Below are positions 21,734-33,585 of a stretch of 64,000 nt of DNA, one piece after another (position 1 is the stretch's first letter; each line of letters opens with the position of its first letter). This stretch comes from Cepaea nemoralis (taxonomy: Eukaryota > Mollusca > Gastropoda > Stylommatophora > Helicidae): positions 570,522 to 634,521 of the forward strand of contig JACEFZ010022425.1 of NCBI GenBank assembly GCA_014155875.1, read 5' to 3'. The notes beneath the pieces were generated by a model, which ran no database searches, was not told where the DNA came from, and was given only the letters and a program-made list of their open reading frames with translations. Both the position numbers and the translations under genes were made by a program.

Positions 21734-23880
21734 TATTCAGTTGTGGATCAGCTCCGTGTTCCTGTCAAAACCATGCCACGTGGCCAATCCATCCAGGTAT
21801 TTACTTCTCGGTCTTCCCCTTGGTCTCTTCCCTTTGATCTTGCCAGTTGTCGCCAAGTTCTCTAAGTCATTTTTCTCATAACATGCCCACATAAATTTGA
21901 CTGTCTACGTCTAATGATTCTAATCAGTTTACGATTTCATTTGTTTCTTGAAGAACTTGTTCATTGGTTTTTCTGGCTGTCCATGGTATTCTTTGCATTT
22001 TTCTCAGAAACCACATTTCTACAGCCATCAGATGTTTTTCAGCCTGACTGCTCATTGTCCAAGCTTCACATCCATATAAGAGTACAGGTTCTATGTAGCA
22101 TCTCAACACTCTTTTTCTCGTTTCAATTGACATCGTTTTATTGGTCAGTATGTTTTTCATCTTGCTAAAGGCTTCATTTGCCATGGCGATTCTCGTTCTA
22201 ATCTCTTCAAGGCATCTCCCATCAGATGTTATTACTGTTCCCAGATAATTGTACCTATTCACTTGTTGAAGAATATTCCCATTTACTTGTATATTACATT
22301 GTGGTAATTCGTTCTTCCTAGTGACATCCATAATCTGTGACTTTTTACAATTTAATTCTAACCCTAGTTGTTCACTGTGTGTAACAACCGCATCTACTAA
22401 ATTGTACAGGTCCTGTTCATTGTCTGCAATCAAGACTGTATCATCTGCATATCTAATGTTATTGATGCATCGTCCCCCAATGTTGATTCCTTCCATATCT
22501 TCAATATTTCTGAAAATACTTTCACTGTACAGTGAAAACAGATCTGGAGACATTACACATCCCTGTCTCACACCTCTCTTAATAGGCTGATATTGGCTTA
22601 CTTCATTATCAACTCTTATGGCAGCTTGTTGTTTCCAATATATGTTTTGTACAAGACTAAGGTCTTTTCCATCAATCTGTAGATCTTCAAGCATCCTTAT
22701 CATGTTGACATGTCTCACTTTATAGAAAGCCTTTGTGTAGTCAATAAAGCAAAGGTGTAGATCTTTGTTTACTTCTATAGAACGTTCGATTACGGTTCTC
22801 AGTATATACACAGCATTTACTGTACCCTTGCCTTTTACAAAGCCACATTGTTCTTCTCCCATTTCAGGTGTATTTTCCTCCTAACTCTTTGCATGGTAAT
22901 TCTTAGCAAAATCTTCGTGATGTGACTCATTATACTAATTGTTCGATGTTGAACACATTCCAAGGCTTCGGATTTCTTTGGGATTGCAATAAATACAGAA
23001 TTACATAACTCCTGAGGTATATTTCCAGTATCATATATTGTATTAAGCAGACTGGTAACTTTATCTATTCCATATTCTTCTAAAGCATTAATCATTTCTG
23101 TTGTGACGCTGTCTGAACCGGGGGTCTTGCCAGATTTCATATGGTTAAGAGCATTCTGGACCTCAAAATCGCTGGTCCTTCATTATTATTTTGAACATCA
23201 TACTGTTCGTCTCTGTTATCGTCATAAAGGTTTTACACGTAATCTGACCATACATGTAAGATCAGATCTTTTTCTATTATGACTCTTCCATCTTTTGTCT
23301 TTAGGCAGCCTGCTGATGTACTTGTTCTTTGATTAGTAAGCTCCTGAATTATTTTGTGCATTAGTTTCGCATTTTTACTGTTGTGTTGTTCTTTAATTTC
23401 TCTGCAATTTTTCTCAAGCCATGTTTCTTTTACCTCATTACATAAGGTTCTGACTTTTCTGTGAATTTCTTCATATTTGGCAGGATTATTTTTGTTCTGC
23501 CTTCTTGTTTCCATTAGTTGTAAAATTTCCCTCAGTCATCCATGTCTTACGGTCCACTTTCTTTACTTTTGGAATAGTTTTTTCTGCTGCACAACTGACT
23601 GAATTCTTCAGAATTTCCCATTGATCATCTACATCTTGAAATAGGATCTCTAGGTCAGACAATAAATCAAATTTGTTCTTTACTTCTATGTTAAAATTAT
23701 CTTGTATTTCATTGTCAGTTTTCAATTTGCACACGTCATATTTAGGGTTTCCTGCTGTATACTTGACTTTCTTTAACTTTACCCTCAATGTGCCTAAAAT
23801 TAATCTGTGATCACTGTACCAGTCTGCATTTGGAACTGTTTTTACGACTGTTAACGCATTTCGAAACCTTTTGCTAATCA
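21734..23880 (-). pseudogene. RTE-type LINE (endonuclease C-terminus and RT), largely readable
   Basis: Reading leftward from 23880: an endonuclease end with SDHRLILGTLRVKLKK, a linker, PGSDSVTTEMI, CNSVFIAIPKKSEALEC, QCGFVKGKGTVNAVYILR, HLCFIDYTKAFYKVRH, KRGVRQGCVMSPDLFSLY, NNIRYADDTVLIADN (catalytic YADD) and EMWFLRKMQRIPWTARKTN. The RT frame 21924-22862 is open for 312 codons; elsewhere there are frameshifts (near 22850, 23140 and 23510). The 5' half of the endonuclease is missing and the 3' terminus is cut at the T/G homopolymer. RTE clade is assigned from the BovB-like C-terminal layout. Confidence 0.8.
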
Positions 23881-24271
23881 GGATGTGGGGGGCAAAATGA
23901 AAATCCTCACCTGCACAATTCGCAGCGACTGCACTAACCAGGCGGCCTTAATTCCTCAGGCTCAAGGACACCCCCTGCCATACACCGCAAGACACTATAT
24001 TGTAGTAAGTGACAGTTTTTTGACAGAACAGTTATTATTAATTTAGATAAATCAAAAACAGTTAGGTGGTGATTCTGTTTCGGAGGCAACCGTATTTTCT
24101 TTTGAAAAGACCAGACTGATGTATACCGATCTCATTAAGAAAATGTCTGGGAAGAGTGCTAATATACTTGATGATTTTAAACTAGCAAAGGATGGCTTGA
24201 AAAATTCAGGAGGAGCACTGGCATACAAATTACAAGAAGACCAAGCACAGAATTGACCCCTGATAGTGCCT
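23881..24271. other. No recognisable gene
   Basis: Sequence between an RTE LINE and a SINE. A short plus-strand readable stretch near 24060-24255 (like SVSEATVFSFEKTRLMYTDL) is too weak to call. Confidence 0.35.
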
Positions 24272-24510
24272 TGATTAAGTGGCGAAGGGGTTATGGACGC
24301 AGTTCGTGATCCCGTAAACTCGCGTTCGAAACATAGCTTGCGTGATTTGGCAGCAGACCGTGTTGCGTTGATTTTTTGCTAAATGGTAAGAGTGCCTGTC
24401 GTTCAGAAAGCAGTGGCAAACTACTGAATGTAAACTTGCCAAAAGATCACAACAGCAAACAATGCTGGTGTTGATTGCAACTTCCTGTAAAGGATATGCA
24501 ACTAACTTTT
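24272..24510 (+). mobile_element. SINE family A, well preserved
   Basis: It has tggcgaaggggttatggacg (A box) and cgcgttcgaaacatagcttg (B box), then tttggcagcagaccgtgttg, and ends cctgtaaaggatatgcaact. This is one of the best copies of the family here. Confidence 0.85.
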
Positions 24511-24576
24511 TGTTTAGTGCCTTGATACCTAAGGTACTTATGGAGGGGAATTCCCCTTCCAAACAATAATATATGC

Positions 24577-24661
<85 letters not shown>
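24577..24661. repeat. (CT)n microsatellite
   Basis: About 85 bp of pure CT; false Arg-Glu frames on the minus strand. Confidence 0.97.
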
Positions 24662-24664
<3 letters not shown>

Positions 24665-25020
24665 GCCTTCTTCCATACGCCAAGAAGAGTCTTCAGAAAA
24701 TTAAATGCCATGTTAAATATTCATTTATTCTATTCGTTAGTCGTCTTTTATATTCATTTTATATTAATTTCTTATTGGTTGTTAGTATTATAAACTATAT
24801 TCATTCTTTATAAAATGTGTTTTGGGATGTATTTCGAAGCGTCTAGAATGAATTAGCTGGATTTACATTGATTCATATTGAAATAATTGCCTCGGTTTTC
24901 GTCGTTTTCAGATTTCACCGATAGTTTTCGGACGAACTATCGACGAAAACCAAGGATCCACTGTACATTTATTAATTCAGTTATCAGTTGGGGCATCTTC
25001 ATTGAAAAGCCGGACAGGTC
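24665..25020. other. AT-rich sequence with a short inverted repeat
   Basis: ggttttcgtcg (24894-24904) pairs with cgacgaaaacc (24941-24951). It may be a small MITE-like hairpin related to 21565-21650. No gene. Confidence 0.4.
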
Positions 25021-25021
25021 T

Positions 25022-26665
25022 ATAGGTGCTCAGATCCTCCCCACAGCATATGCATCAGCGCTCAGCGGCTAATAGTGCCAGTTATGTGTTGGTTGACGAG
25101 GCACCTCGTTTTCCCGATGTACCTCTCGTGTCTGGCCATGCCAATTCTTACTCCCAAGTCTTTCATCCTGGACAGCGATGTGGATTCACTGACGTCAAAG
25201 TCCTCTGTTCTCGCCATATCTTTAAGGACGTTAATAACATCGGCACGATCCATGGGCTGGCCATCTGCAGGGGGTGCAGAGCCAGTCAGTTTATCAGCTC
25301 GTTCATTTCCCTCGACTCCCGCATGTCCCGGGTCGAAGATGAAGGTGACTTTACTGACATCAGACTTCCTCAGCGACTCACTGTCTACTTACAAATCCAT
25401 CTTCGACCTTCCGAATCATGCTCATTGAATCACTTAGTACACACATTTGGTATAATGCTGTGATTCTAGCTATAGAAAAGCCTGTGTTACTGCCATCACC
25501 TCCATCGTCATGCTGCTCGTGGCCATAGAGTGGGCAACACTGGATTCTTGAACGGTTCGGCCCGTTGAACGGCTGTAAATGCCCATGCACTTCTCTCCTT
25601 CTTTACAACAGATCCATCTGTATAGATGAGCACTTAGGGGTTGTCTGCGTGTTCATTGATGAGCGCGTTGACCTCTGCATTGACAGTGGCAATGTTCTGT
25701 TCTCTGCACCTTCTGTCAAGTGTTACAATGCAGGAGAAGGTGCACTTAAAAGCTGGAGGCACAGGCACCCATTCCTTGCCGGGGTTGATACTGGTAGGAT
25801 TGCAGATCTGTCTTATGATATCTTTCGCCCGACCCATCCATGATTTGCCCCTCTTTAGCCTATTGCCCTTTTCTCTGAATATATCTTCATGCAGAGGGTG
25901 CGGCTCATCCGCACTTATTTTCAAGTATGCACGAGCTCCCCAGATCTTGCTTGATCCTGTGGTTCATTGTCGGGATGTCAAGGAGATATCTCATCGCTAC
26001 ACAGCTGGTGTCTCTCGTGCAGCCGAAAACGATGCGCATGGCTTCGTTTTGTACCTTTTCAAGTCTTCCCATCTGTGTAGGGCTGACAGTGAGGATGGCC
26101 AGGGCATACTCGATGGGTGAAAGCACCAGTCCTTGGAACAGAAGCATTAGCAGTCTTTGCTCGATATTGGTAGTCGACATGACTCTCATTGCTGACAAAC
26201 CTTTTCGAGCGTTCGTTATGACATAATCGACATGATCTCTGAAAGACAGGCTACGATCAAGCCTCACGCCAAGATATATGTCATCGACTGGGTTCTACTC
26301 AAAATGCTTCCATCCATTCTCACTGCCGGCAGGTCTGAGTTCACAATATCGTTGTTTAGGGAGAACCATGTAACCGATGCCTTTGCAGGGTTGACAATGG
26401 CACTGGCATCCGCACACCATGAGGAAATTCGATCTAGTTTGCCTGCATATCATTGGCAACCGCCTGTCTATCTCGAACCTGTCGATACACGAGAATGTCA
26501 TCATCAAATGACAGAGTCCTACCCCTCTCGTCCAGCTGTTGTTCAGTGATCGGCACCGTATACACGCTGAATAGTAGTGGTGACAGTGGTGAACTCTGCG
26601 GCAATCCTGGACATATCGTTGTCGGCTCAGAAGACCAACTCCCCCATCTTAGCACCACTTTCCTT
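25022..26665 (-). pseudogene. RNase H-type LINE, RT C-terminus to RNase H
   Basis: From 26658 leftward the strand encodes LPQSSPLSPLLFSVYTVPI (RT motif), LSFDDDILVYRQ (variant of the FADD box with an Asp in place of Ala), MRLDRSLSFRDHVDYV, a thumb-like region (VLSPIEYALAILTVSPTQM), a linker, and RNase H pieces at 25062-25600 including AGVEGNERADKL on the other side of frameshifts. At least four frames are needed, so the copy is dead. It is 5' truncated within the RT. The I-superfamily placement rests on RNase H after RT. Confidence 0.75.
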
Positions 26666-26775
26666 TTAAAGTTCGATAAGCAGATATATTACTGTTAGCA
26701 ATGCTTGAGTCCGTTTATCTCCTCTGAAGTATATTTTGGAAATTGATTTGTTTCATAATTATAATATACTGTGAG

Positions 26776-26985
26776 CAGCGCTGGCGTAGACTAGACAGTC
26801 GCCTGTCGGCCCCGTTGTCATGAATTCAATCCGCATTTAAACAAATAACCTGGGCTTCCAGCTAGACTCAGCTTAAACGGGTACCAGAAAATGTCTTGGG
26901 AAGAAAAGGCGGTCGGTCTAAGCTGCCCACATCACTCACCGAGTACTGATTGGTCTATATCATATGGGTACAGTATCAGACAGCC
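26776..26985 (+). mobile_element. SINE family C, diverged
   Basis: A-box-like tggcgtagactag at 26789, a weak B box near 26824 (gaattcaatccgc), then gcttccagctagactcagct and gggtaccagaaaatgtc, which match the next copy at 27160-27200. Confidence 0.5.
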
Positions 26986-27067
26986 AATTGAGCCTACAGG
27001 AGTGGGAAGGGTTCGTTACTGTACTGATTTACTTTTGTGTCACAAGTAAAATGTAACAGAGTAGAGT

Positions 27068-27195
27068 ATAGGTAGCCGCGGTGGCGTAGAGGCTAGACGC
27101 TAGCGTGCCGTTACGATGATGATAGGTTCGAATCCAGATCGGGGGTGATTTTCAAACTTGTCCAATGCTTCCAGGTTGATTCAGCTTACAATGGG
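27068..27195 (+). mobile_element. SINE family C with clear A and B boxes
   Basis: tggcgtagagg (27081-27091) fits the pol III A box and ggttcgaatcc (27125-27135) is a perfect B box. The body reads gcttccaggttgattcagct, then gggtatcagaaagttaagg. At 27195 it meets a minus-strand SINE D. Confidence 0.75.
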
Positions 27196-27335
27196 TATCA
27201 GAAAGTTAAGGACAAGAAGTCAACAATTTAGTCCAACTATTCGGTGTAGGGTTTGAACCCCTTACCTCGGAATCAGCATACCGGTTGTTTAAGAACACGC
27301 GTTTTTATACATTCTACCATGCTGACTTCCATCTT
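27195..27335 (-). mobile_element. SINE family D with complete tRNA-like head
   Basis: The reverse complement of 27240-27330 reads a tRNA-like head: catggtagaatgtataaaaa (A-box side), then gaggtaaggggttcaaaccc (B box) and tacaccg. The body reads gttgacttcttgtccttaac. This copy shows that family D has its own tRNA-related promoter. Confidence 0.65.
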
Positions 27336-28015
27336 GTGTGTGTATCTGTTTTTTTATTATTATTTTTTTTAAACATTCAAAACGATTTTTCCCGTAGTTG
27401 ATTTGAATCCACTCAATGAGTTGCGCAATATATTGCCTGGCATACATTACTGCAACTCTTCATACACTGGTAACCCAGTAAAACCTATATACAAACAAAA
27501 TTGCCTATTACCCATTGTCCCAATAGTTCGTTAGCTATATTACACAGATCATGTGATTACTGGACACAATATCTTTCATAGTTTGGTTAACACACAAAAT
27601 GGACGATGTTACGATTCACTGAAGCAGTTACAATTCGTTTGGTCAAGCCAACGTTGTGTGAAAATAACGACTTGATAATCACTTTAAATGTACCATTGTA
27701 GACAATTTAAATTACCGTGGGAATATGTATATTGCATATATCAGCTTGAAGGATCCATCTTCTTTCTTTCTTTTACGTCGTGTGATTTCTGCGGTATGCA
27801 CCAGACGACATGCAGCACAATATAACAGACAATAAGATGTGCAACCTCTTCTTTGTGTCTTCATTATTCATATTTCAAAACTGTAATAGAGTTGACGTAA
27901 CTTAGATTGTACATAGATATTTTTGAATACCGAAAATCGAGAAGAAGGAAAAGAACAGCTGCCATTTAACAAAACCTGGACAACGAAGGTCAGGCTGGCT
28001 CATTAACAATGTCAT
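27336..28015. other. No recognisable gene
   Basis: AT-rich sequence; no family motif, long frame or repeat could be supported. Confidence 0.4.
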
Positions 28016-28017
28016 GT

Positions 28018-28245
28018 CGGCTTTGTGTCGCAGGGGTTACGGACACAATTTGTAATCCCGCAAACCGCGTTTTAAACACGATTTGACAGCTGACCGTTTT
28101 ATTTTGAATTTCATACAATGGTATGAGTGCCGGCCTTTCAGAAAGCAATGACAAACTACTGAACGTAGACATGCCAAGAAATCACAAACGGCCAAAAAAG
28201 CTGGTGTTGGCTGGCACGTCCTGTAAAGAATATGCAACTGATCAA
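28018..28245 (+). mobile_element. SINE family A
   Basis: It has tgtcgcaggggttacggaca and ttcagaaagcaatgacaaac and ends tcctgtaaagaatatgcaac. The B box is mutated (gttttaaac). Confidence 0.75.
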
Positions 28246-28442
28246 CTCTGAAACTGAAACACTTTAGCTTTTAACAGTAATGGAAGACATGGTTACTGAG
28301 ACAAGAGGCTGAGGGTCGACCAGCACAAAGTTGGCAGCTTAACTTTAGAGGCTCTGTGGGCATGCATATACATGAGGCAGGGTAACTGGGCAAGGTCGGG
28401 AGTTGGTCAGGCCGGCAGTTATTTAAACATTTGTTGCCTGAT

Positions 28443-29273
<831 letters not shown>

Positions 29274-29280
29274 GGCTATT

Positions 29281-29298
29281 TGGGGGCAAGCGCCGGGT
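29281..29298 (+). other. Candidate primer-binding site
   Basis: tgggggcaagcgccgggt begins 7 bases after the 5' LTR and starts with TGG, as expected for pairing with a tRNA 3' CCA end. I could not assign the tRNA. Confidence 0.4.
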
Positions 29299-29584
29299 TT
29301 GGCAAACGCAAGCTTTACCTTTCAGACAGCTCTTGGTTTTGCCAAGTAAAAAAATATATATATAAACTTTATCACATGACAAAGTCAAAAACTTTGCAGC
29401 TATCGGTGAATGATCTATTATAGTCCCTCTACAAAAATATTTCAAATGATGATAATGCTTATGAAATGTGACATTGACATGACTGTGATAATTACAGTGA
29501 CAGCTACTAATTTTTTTTGGTCATCTGACACACGAACAGTACGCGAGGTGTGACAAATCACCAAATTATCCACATCATCTCCAA

Positions 29585-29902
29585 ATGGTAGTGGAAAAAC
29601 AAAGGAACAAAAGAAACGCATATCAGAGAGCGGTTAAATGTTTTTATTGTTCGAGCTATGGCCATTATTCAAAACTTTGTGATGGGAGAAAGATGATGAA
29701 GCAGGCCAATGCCGCATTAATAGACACATCCTCAGATGAAGAAATTGACCAACAGAACGAATGCGACATCCAGAATGAAAGTTCGAGTGAGCTAGGTAAT
29801 GCAGTACAAATCATTGACACCATCACTGATAACACATGTAACACCAGTAGAAAATTTCAGCTTGATACAACTTTGTTATGTGGCCTACATTCCCATTTCT
29901 AA
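29585..29902 (+). CDS. Gag remnant with CCHC zinc knuckle
   Basis: A 105-codon frame carries CFYCSSYGHYSKLC near residues 19-32, matching CX2CX4HX4C, the nucleocapsid RNA-binding knuckle. An acidic, Ser/Asn-rich tail follows. The frame is open back to 29501 without an earlier ATG, and only about 200 bases separate it from the candidate primer-binding site, so the capsid part of a normal Gag is missing. It overlaps the pol frame in a different register, consistent with frameshifted pol expression. Confidence 0.75.
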   Translation: MVVEKQRNKRNAYQRAVKCFYCSSYGHYSKLCDGRKMMKQANAALIDTSSDEEIDQQNECDIQNESSSELGNAVQIIDTITDNTCNTSRKFQLDTTLLCGLHSHF

Positions 29903-30839
29903 CGAAATGGCCAACGCAGCCTTAACATCAACAGGCAAGTTAAAGTTTGCAACAGGTTTTGTTAATAACAAACAATGTACATTAATACGCGATTCCGGGG
30001 CGACTCTTTGTGGAATTAAAAGAACATTAGTTAATGACAAAGACTACACACACAAATACGTAACGTGTCGCACATTCGCAGGCACGATCGAAAGATACCC
30101 CCTAGCACTTGCCGAAATTCGCACACCTTTTATATCAGGACAAGTGCTATGCGCAGTACTAGAAAATCCTGTCGCTGAAATCATCCTTGGGAATCTTCCC
30201 AACATAAGATCTTGCTCTGAAGAAGAAATCAGAGAATGGGAACAGAAAAACTGTATCCAAAAACCAAATAGCGATTCCAAAATGAAAAACCACGCGTGCA
30301 TGTCTCAAAGTGCCAAAAGCACAAGGGAGACAACCGATGACGGAATTCGAAATGAATTCACAGAGGTGCAGAATACAGGGGCGGTTGAATCTTTCAATGA
30401 TACCATCAAATTAACACCTCGAACTGAGGACGCTATCGATCCACAAATTACTAAGCCTGTAAATGTGCAACATTTCACACAACACGCTAATATAGTAACA
30501 AGACAGATGACACACAAAACCCACACTGACCAACTTCAGGAGTCGCTAGAAATCATTTCACCTAATACTACCACCACCGAGTTTATAGAAGAACAAAAAG
30601 CAGATCCAACCCTTTCACAATATTTTCGGCTAGTAGGATTAAAGCCAAAATTGACGAAAAACGCTTCTTGGACATTTAAACTAAATAACAATGTTCTAAC
30701 GAGATTATATACCAGAGATCAAACCACGATACAGCAAGTGGTTCTACCTCAATCACATCGTGAAAAAGTGCTACATATAGCCCATGACTCACCTTTCGGA
30801 GGTCATATGGGTTGTGGAAAACCAGGGCCAGAGTCCTGA
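29799..30839 (+). CDS. Pol part 1: aspartic protease and start of integrase
   Basis: The 346-codon frame holds a retropepsin: RDSGATLCGI (catalytic Asp-Ser-Gly) near residue 68 and VAEIILGN (flap-side ILG) near residue 127. A linker of about 130 residues follows, then the zinc-binding start of integrase with HIAHDSPFGGHMG. The frame ends early at a TGA at 30837-30839. The remaining Cys pair of the zinc finger is in the next frame, so one base is lost or gained near 30815-30825. The ATG listed is simply the first in frame; translation probably comes from gag by frameshift. Confidence 0.8.
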   Translation: MQYKSLTPSLITHVTPVENFSLIQLCYVAYIPISNEMANAALTSTGKLKFATGFVNNKQCTLIRDSGATLCGIKRTLVNDKDYTHKYVTCRTFAGTIERYPLALAEIRTPFISGQVLCAVLENPVAEIILGNLPNIRSCSEEEIREWEQKNCIQKPNSDSKMKNHACMSQSAKSTRETTDDGIRNEFTEVQNTGAVESFNDTIKLTPRTEDAIDPQITKPVNVQHFTQHANIVTRQMTHKTHTDQLQESLEIISPNTTTTEFIEEQKADPTLSQYFRLVGLKPKLTKNASWTFKLNNNVLTRLYTRDQTTIQQVVLPQSHREKVLHIAHDSPFGGHMGCGKPGPES

Positions 30840-31057
30840 GCCAATTTTATTGGCCTAAACTTTGCCAAGACATAAAAACCCATTGTAAATCATGTGATAA
30901 CTGTCAGAAACTAATCAAAAAGGGGGAAAACCCTACGGCAGAAATTCAATCAACCACAACTGCCTCGAGACCATTTCAAATCATAGCGGTTGATTTAGTA
31001 GGTCCTTTGAACCACATCTCAAACAAAGGAAATAGATACATTTTTTACACTTGTTGA
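30812..31057 (+). CDS. Pol part 2: integrase zinc finger and first catalytic Asp
   Basis: This 81-codon frame continues the integrase: CKSCDNCQK supplies the Cys pair of the HHCC finger, and FQIIAVDLVGPLN has the first Asp of the D,D,E triad. It ends at a stop after a seven-T run (31039-31045), where the next frame takes over, so one extra T is the likely lesion. Confidence 0.8.
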   Translation: MWKTRARVLSQFYWPKLCQDIKTHCKSCDNCQKLIKKGENPTAEIQSTTTASRPFQIIAVDLVGPLNHISNKGNRYIFYTC

Positions 31058-31058
31058 T

Positions 31059-33110
31059 TTGTGTTCAAGATGGGCAGAAATGATTCCATTAAAATCTATC
31101 TCCTCTAAGGATGTGACGGACGTATTATTGCAGTTATTCTCCCGTTTTGGCTTTCCGGAGAAGATAATATCAGATAGAGGAACACAATTCATATCTAATG
31201 CCACCCAATCGGTAACTAAGTTACTGGGCATAAAACAATGTTTTACAAGTCCCTATCGACCGGCCACGAATGGAATTTGCGAAAAACGAAATGGGGACCT
31301 AAAACATATGTTATCCAAGGTGACAGCTGAAAATCCAGCCGATTGGGATATACTTCTCCCAACGGTGCTGTTCGCATACAGAGAAGTCCCACAATCAAGC
31401 ACGGGGTTCTCTCCGTTTGAATTGATATATGGAGCGAACCCAAGAGGACATCTCACTATTTATAAAGATTTAATATCACAACCCGTAAACACCCAATTAC
31501 CAGTTTCCACCTATGATTTGGTCACTGACACCAGAGACAAAATCATTAGATCCTGTATACTGGCCAGAACATCATTACAGGAGAAAGGTTTTAGGTACAG
31601 GCAGTACGCCAACAAAGGGGCAAAAACGATTGTATTACAACCAAATCAAGATATTTTACTATTACTACCTGACAAGAGAGATTTACTATCTACCTCTTGG
31701 CAGGGACCATTTAAAGTTGTGAGAAGGATTTCGGAAGTTGACTACGAAATTTCTTTGAATGGAAAGTTGAAAATATTCCATGTAAATATGTTAAAACCAT
31801 ACCATTCTAGAAATGACAGTGACACGAACAAGCAGACGCAGATAACAGATGACAATAACCAGACTGACAAGAATGACAACAGAAACGAAACGACAATTAC
31901 CCGACTGAATGAAACCTTGACAAACGAAGCATCGTTAACGACTCATTCTTGTGACAACGAAGACGACAAAAACAGACTCACAGTACCGACAATATGGAAT
32001 AACGACAAATACGACCAATTTAACGACACATTGGCAACTATTACTCTCGACGACGACGACAATGACATTGAAGACAATTTACAAACAGTAACGTCAGTAA
32101 TAAATCAGACAGACGTAGACAATATGGAAATCCCAGTACCAATTATGGACGACGACAGTACTATGAAGGACATACAAATCTCTGACACTGTGACACAACA
32201 GCAGCGACAAGACATTTTGTCTCTTCTTAACGACTATAGAACTATCTTCTCAAACAAGCCTGGACGGACTGACAAAATAACACATTCAATTGTGTTGACA
32301 GATCTAACACCGATCAAATGTAGACCATATTCGATTCCTTTACATTATAGAGCAAATTTAGATAAAGAAATTTTGGACTTAGAGAAAAATATAATAATAC
32401 AGAAATCTGTGTCCCAGTATTCTTCGCCAATTGTCCTGGTGAAAAAGAAGGACCAAACCATTCGTCTGTGCATAGACTATAGAAAATTAAATACTATAAC
32501 CACGACAGATGCTGAGCCAATGAACAGCTGTGAAGACCTCATTTTGAATATGTCTCAATCATCCTTATTTTCTAAGCTTGATTTAGCTAAAGGTTACTGG
32601 CAAGTACCACTACATCCTTCTTCAAGACATATAACATCATTCGCTACACCCCTTGGGCTGTACGAATGGAGATATCTTCCGTTTGGTCTCAAGAACGCTC
32701 CCGCCACATTTGTCAGGTTAACTAGACTGTTATTGCACGGCATCAAGGACGTGCAATCTTATATTGATGATATATGTATCCATTCTTCAAACATGACTTC
32801 TCACTTACTTACACTCCAACAAGTCTTTAACCAAATCTTTCTTTTTGGACTTACTATCAAACCTTCCAAGGTTGAAATAGGCTATAAACAGATAGACTTC
32901 CTAGGTCATAGGATTTCCGAAGGCAAACTATTGACAGATGATAAAATCGTATCAAAACTTCTCAACCTAGAAGTTCCAACTACAAAGAAACAGGTTAGAA
33001 GCTTATTAGGTCTCATAAACTATTATGCCAAGTTTATACCAAACTGGGCAGAACTCACATCAGTTTTTTCTAATCTGTTGACAAAAGATCATCCAGAAAA
33101 AATTTTGTAA
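31059..33110 (+). CDS. Pol part 3: integrase core, linker and reverse transcriptase
   Basis: A 683-codon frame. It starts within the integrase core: IISDRGTQF (second Asp) near residue 37 and NGICEKRNGDLKHML (Glu) near residue 72, then an integrase C-terminal domain with LLSTSWQGPFKVVRRI and FHVNMLKPYH. An Asp/Asn/Thr-rich linker covers about residues 245-370. The gypsy-type RT follows: SPIVLVKKKDQTIRLCIDYR, FSKLDLAKGYWQVPLH, WRYLPFGLKNAPATF, QSYIDDICIHS (catalytic YIDD) and IDFLGHRIS. Order within one frame is therefore integrase then RT. It breaks near 33110 before RNase H. Confidence 0.9.
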   Translation: MCSRWAEMIPLKSISSKDVTDVLLQLFSRFGFPEKIISDRGTQFISNATQSVTKLLGIKQCFTSPYRPATNGICEKRNGDLKHMLSKVTAENPADWDILLPTVLFAYREVPQSSTGFSPFELIYGANPRGHLTIYKDLISQPVNTQLPVSTYDLVTDTRDKIIRSCILARTSLQEKGFRYRQYANKGAKTIVLQPNQDILLLLPDKRDLLSTSWQGPFKVVRRISEVDYEISLNGKLKIFHVNMLKPYHSRNDSDTNKQTQITDDNNQTDKNDNRNETTITRLNETLTNEASLTTHSCDNEDDKNRLTVPTIWNNDKYDQFNDTLATITLDDDDNDIEDNLQTVTSVINQTDVDNMEIPVPIMDDDSTMKDIQISDTVTQQQRQDILSLLNDYRTIFSNKPGRTDKITHSIVLTDLTPIKCRPYSIPLHYRANLDKEILDLEKNIIIQKSVSQYSSPIVLVKKKDQTIRLCIDYRKLNTITTTDAEPMNSCEDLILNMSQSSLFSKLDLAKGYWQVPLHPSSRHITSFATPLGLYEWRYLPFGLKNAPATFVRLTRLLLHGIKDVQSYIDDICIHSSNMTSHLLTLQQVFNQIFLFGLTIKPSKVEIGYKQIDFLGHRISEGKLLTDDKIVSKLLNLEVPTTKKQVRSLLGLINYYAKFIPNWAELTSVFSNLLTKDHPEKIL

Positions 33111-33132
33111 GAGTATCCGCTTAGAGGATGCA

Positions 33133-33585
33133 ATGTGCAGATTGAAATCAATTTTTTCTAACCCACCCGTATTAAGATTACCAAACATAGATATACCCTT
33201 TATTTTGACCACAGATTCGAGTGCTATCGCAATTGGAGGATGCCTGATGCAAGAATATCAAGGCTTGAGACATCCAATACTCTACGTCAGCCGCAAGCTA
33301 AAAAAGGCAGAGATCCATTATTCCACAGTTGAGTTGGAGGCATTAAGTCTACTTTTTTGTATGCGTCAATTATCTAAGTTCCTCTTAGGTTCGCATTTTG
33401 TTGTTTTAACCGATAATTCGCCACTGCTGGTACTTAAGCAAGGTGTTCCGAAAAACCATCGTTTAGAAAGATGGTGTCTTCTTCTTCAGGATTTCGACTT
33501 TGAAATCCGCCATATCAAGGGCACTGATAATATTATTGCTGAACTTTTATCACGGCAAACTAATGCACTAGCAGACGAACACTAG
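33133..33585 (+). CDS. Pol part 4: RNase H
   Basis: A 150-codon frame with LTTDSSAIAIGGCLMQE (first Asp), YSTVELEALSLLFCMRQ (Glu), VVLTDNSPLLVLKQ (Asp) and IKGTDNIIAELLSRQ (final Asp), a full gypsy-type RNase H. It is separated from RT by a frameshift around 33105-33130. A stop at 33583-33585 ends Pol; no integrase follows. Confidence 0.85.
   Translation: MCRLKSIFSNPPVLRLPNIDIPFILTTDSSAIAIGGCLMQEYQGLRHPILYVSRKLKKAEIHYSTVELEALSLLFCMRQLSKFLLGSHFVVLTDNSPLLVLKQGVPKNHRLERWCLLLQDFDFEIRHIKGTDNIIAELLSRQTNALADEH

Noticed and set aside
25026..26549. Plus-strand proteins of 100-160 residues
   Set aside because: Antisense of an RNase H-type LINE whose motifs are readable on the minus strand.
27081..27135. 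Functional tRNA gene
   Set aside because: A and B boxes are present but no acceptor stem or anticodon arm can be folded; it is a SINE head.
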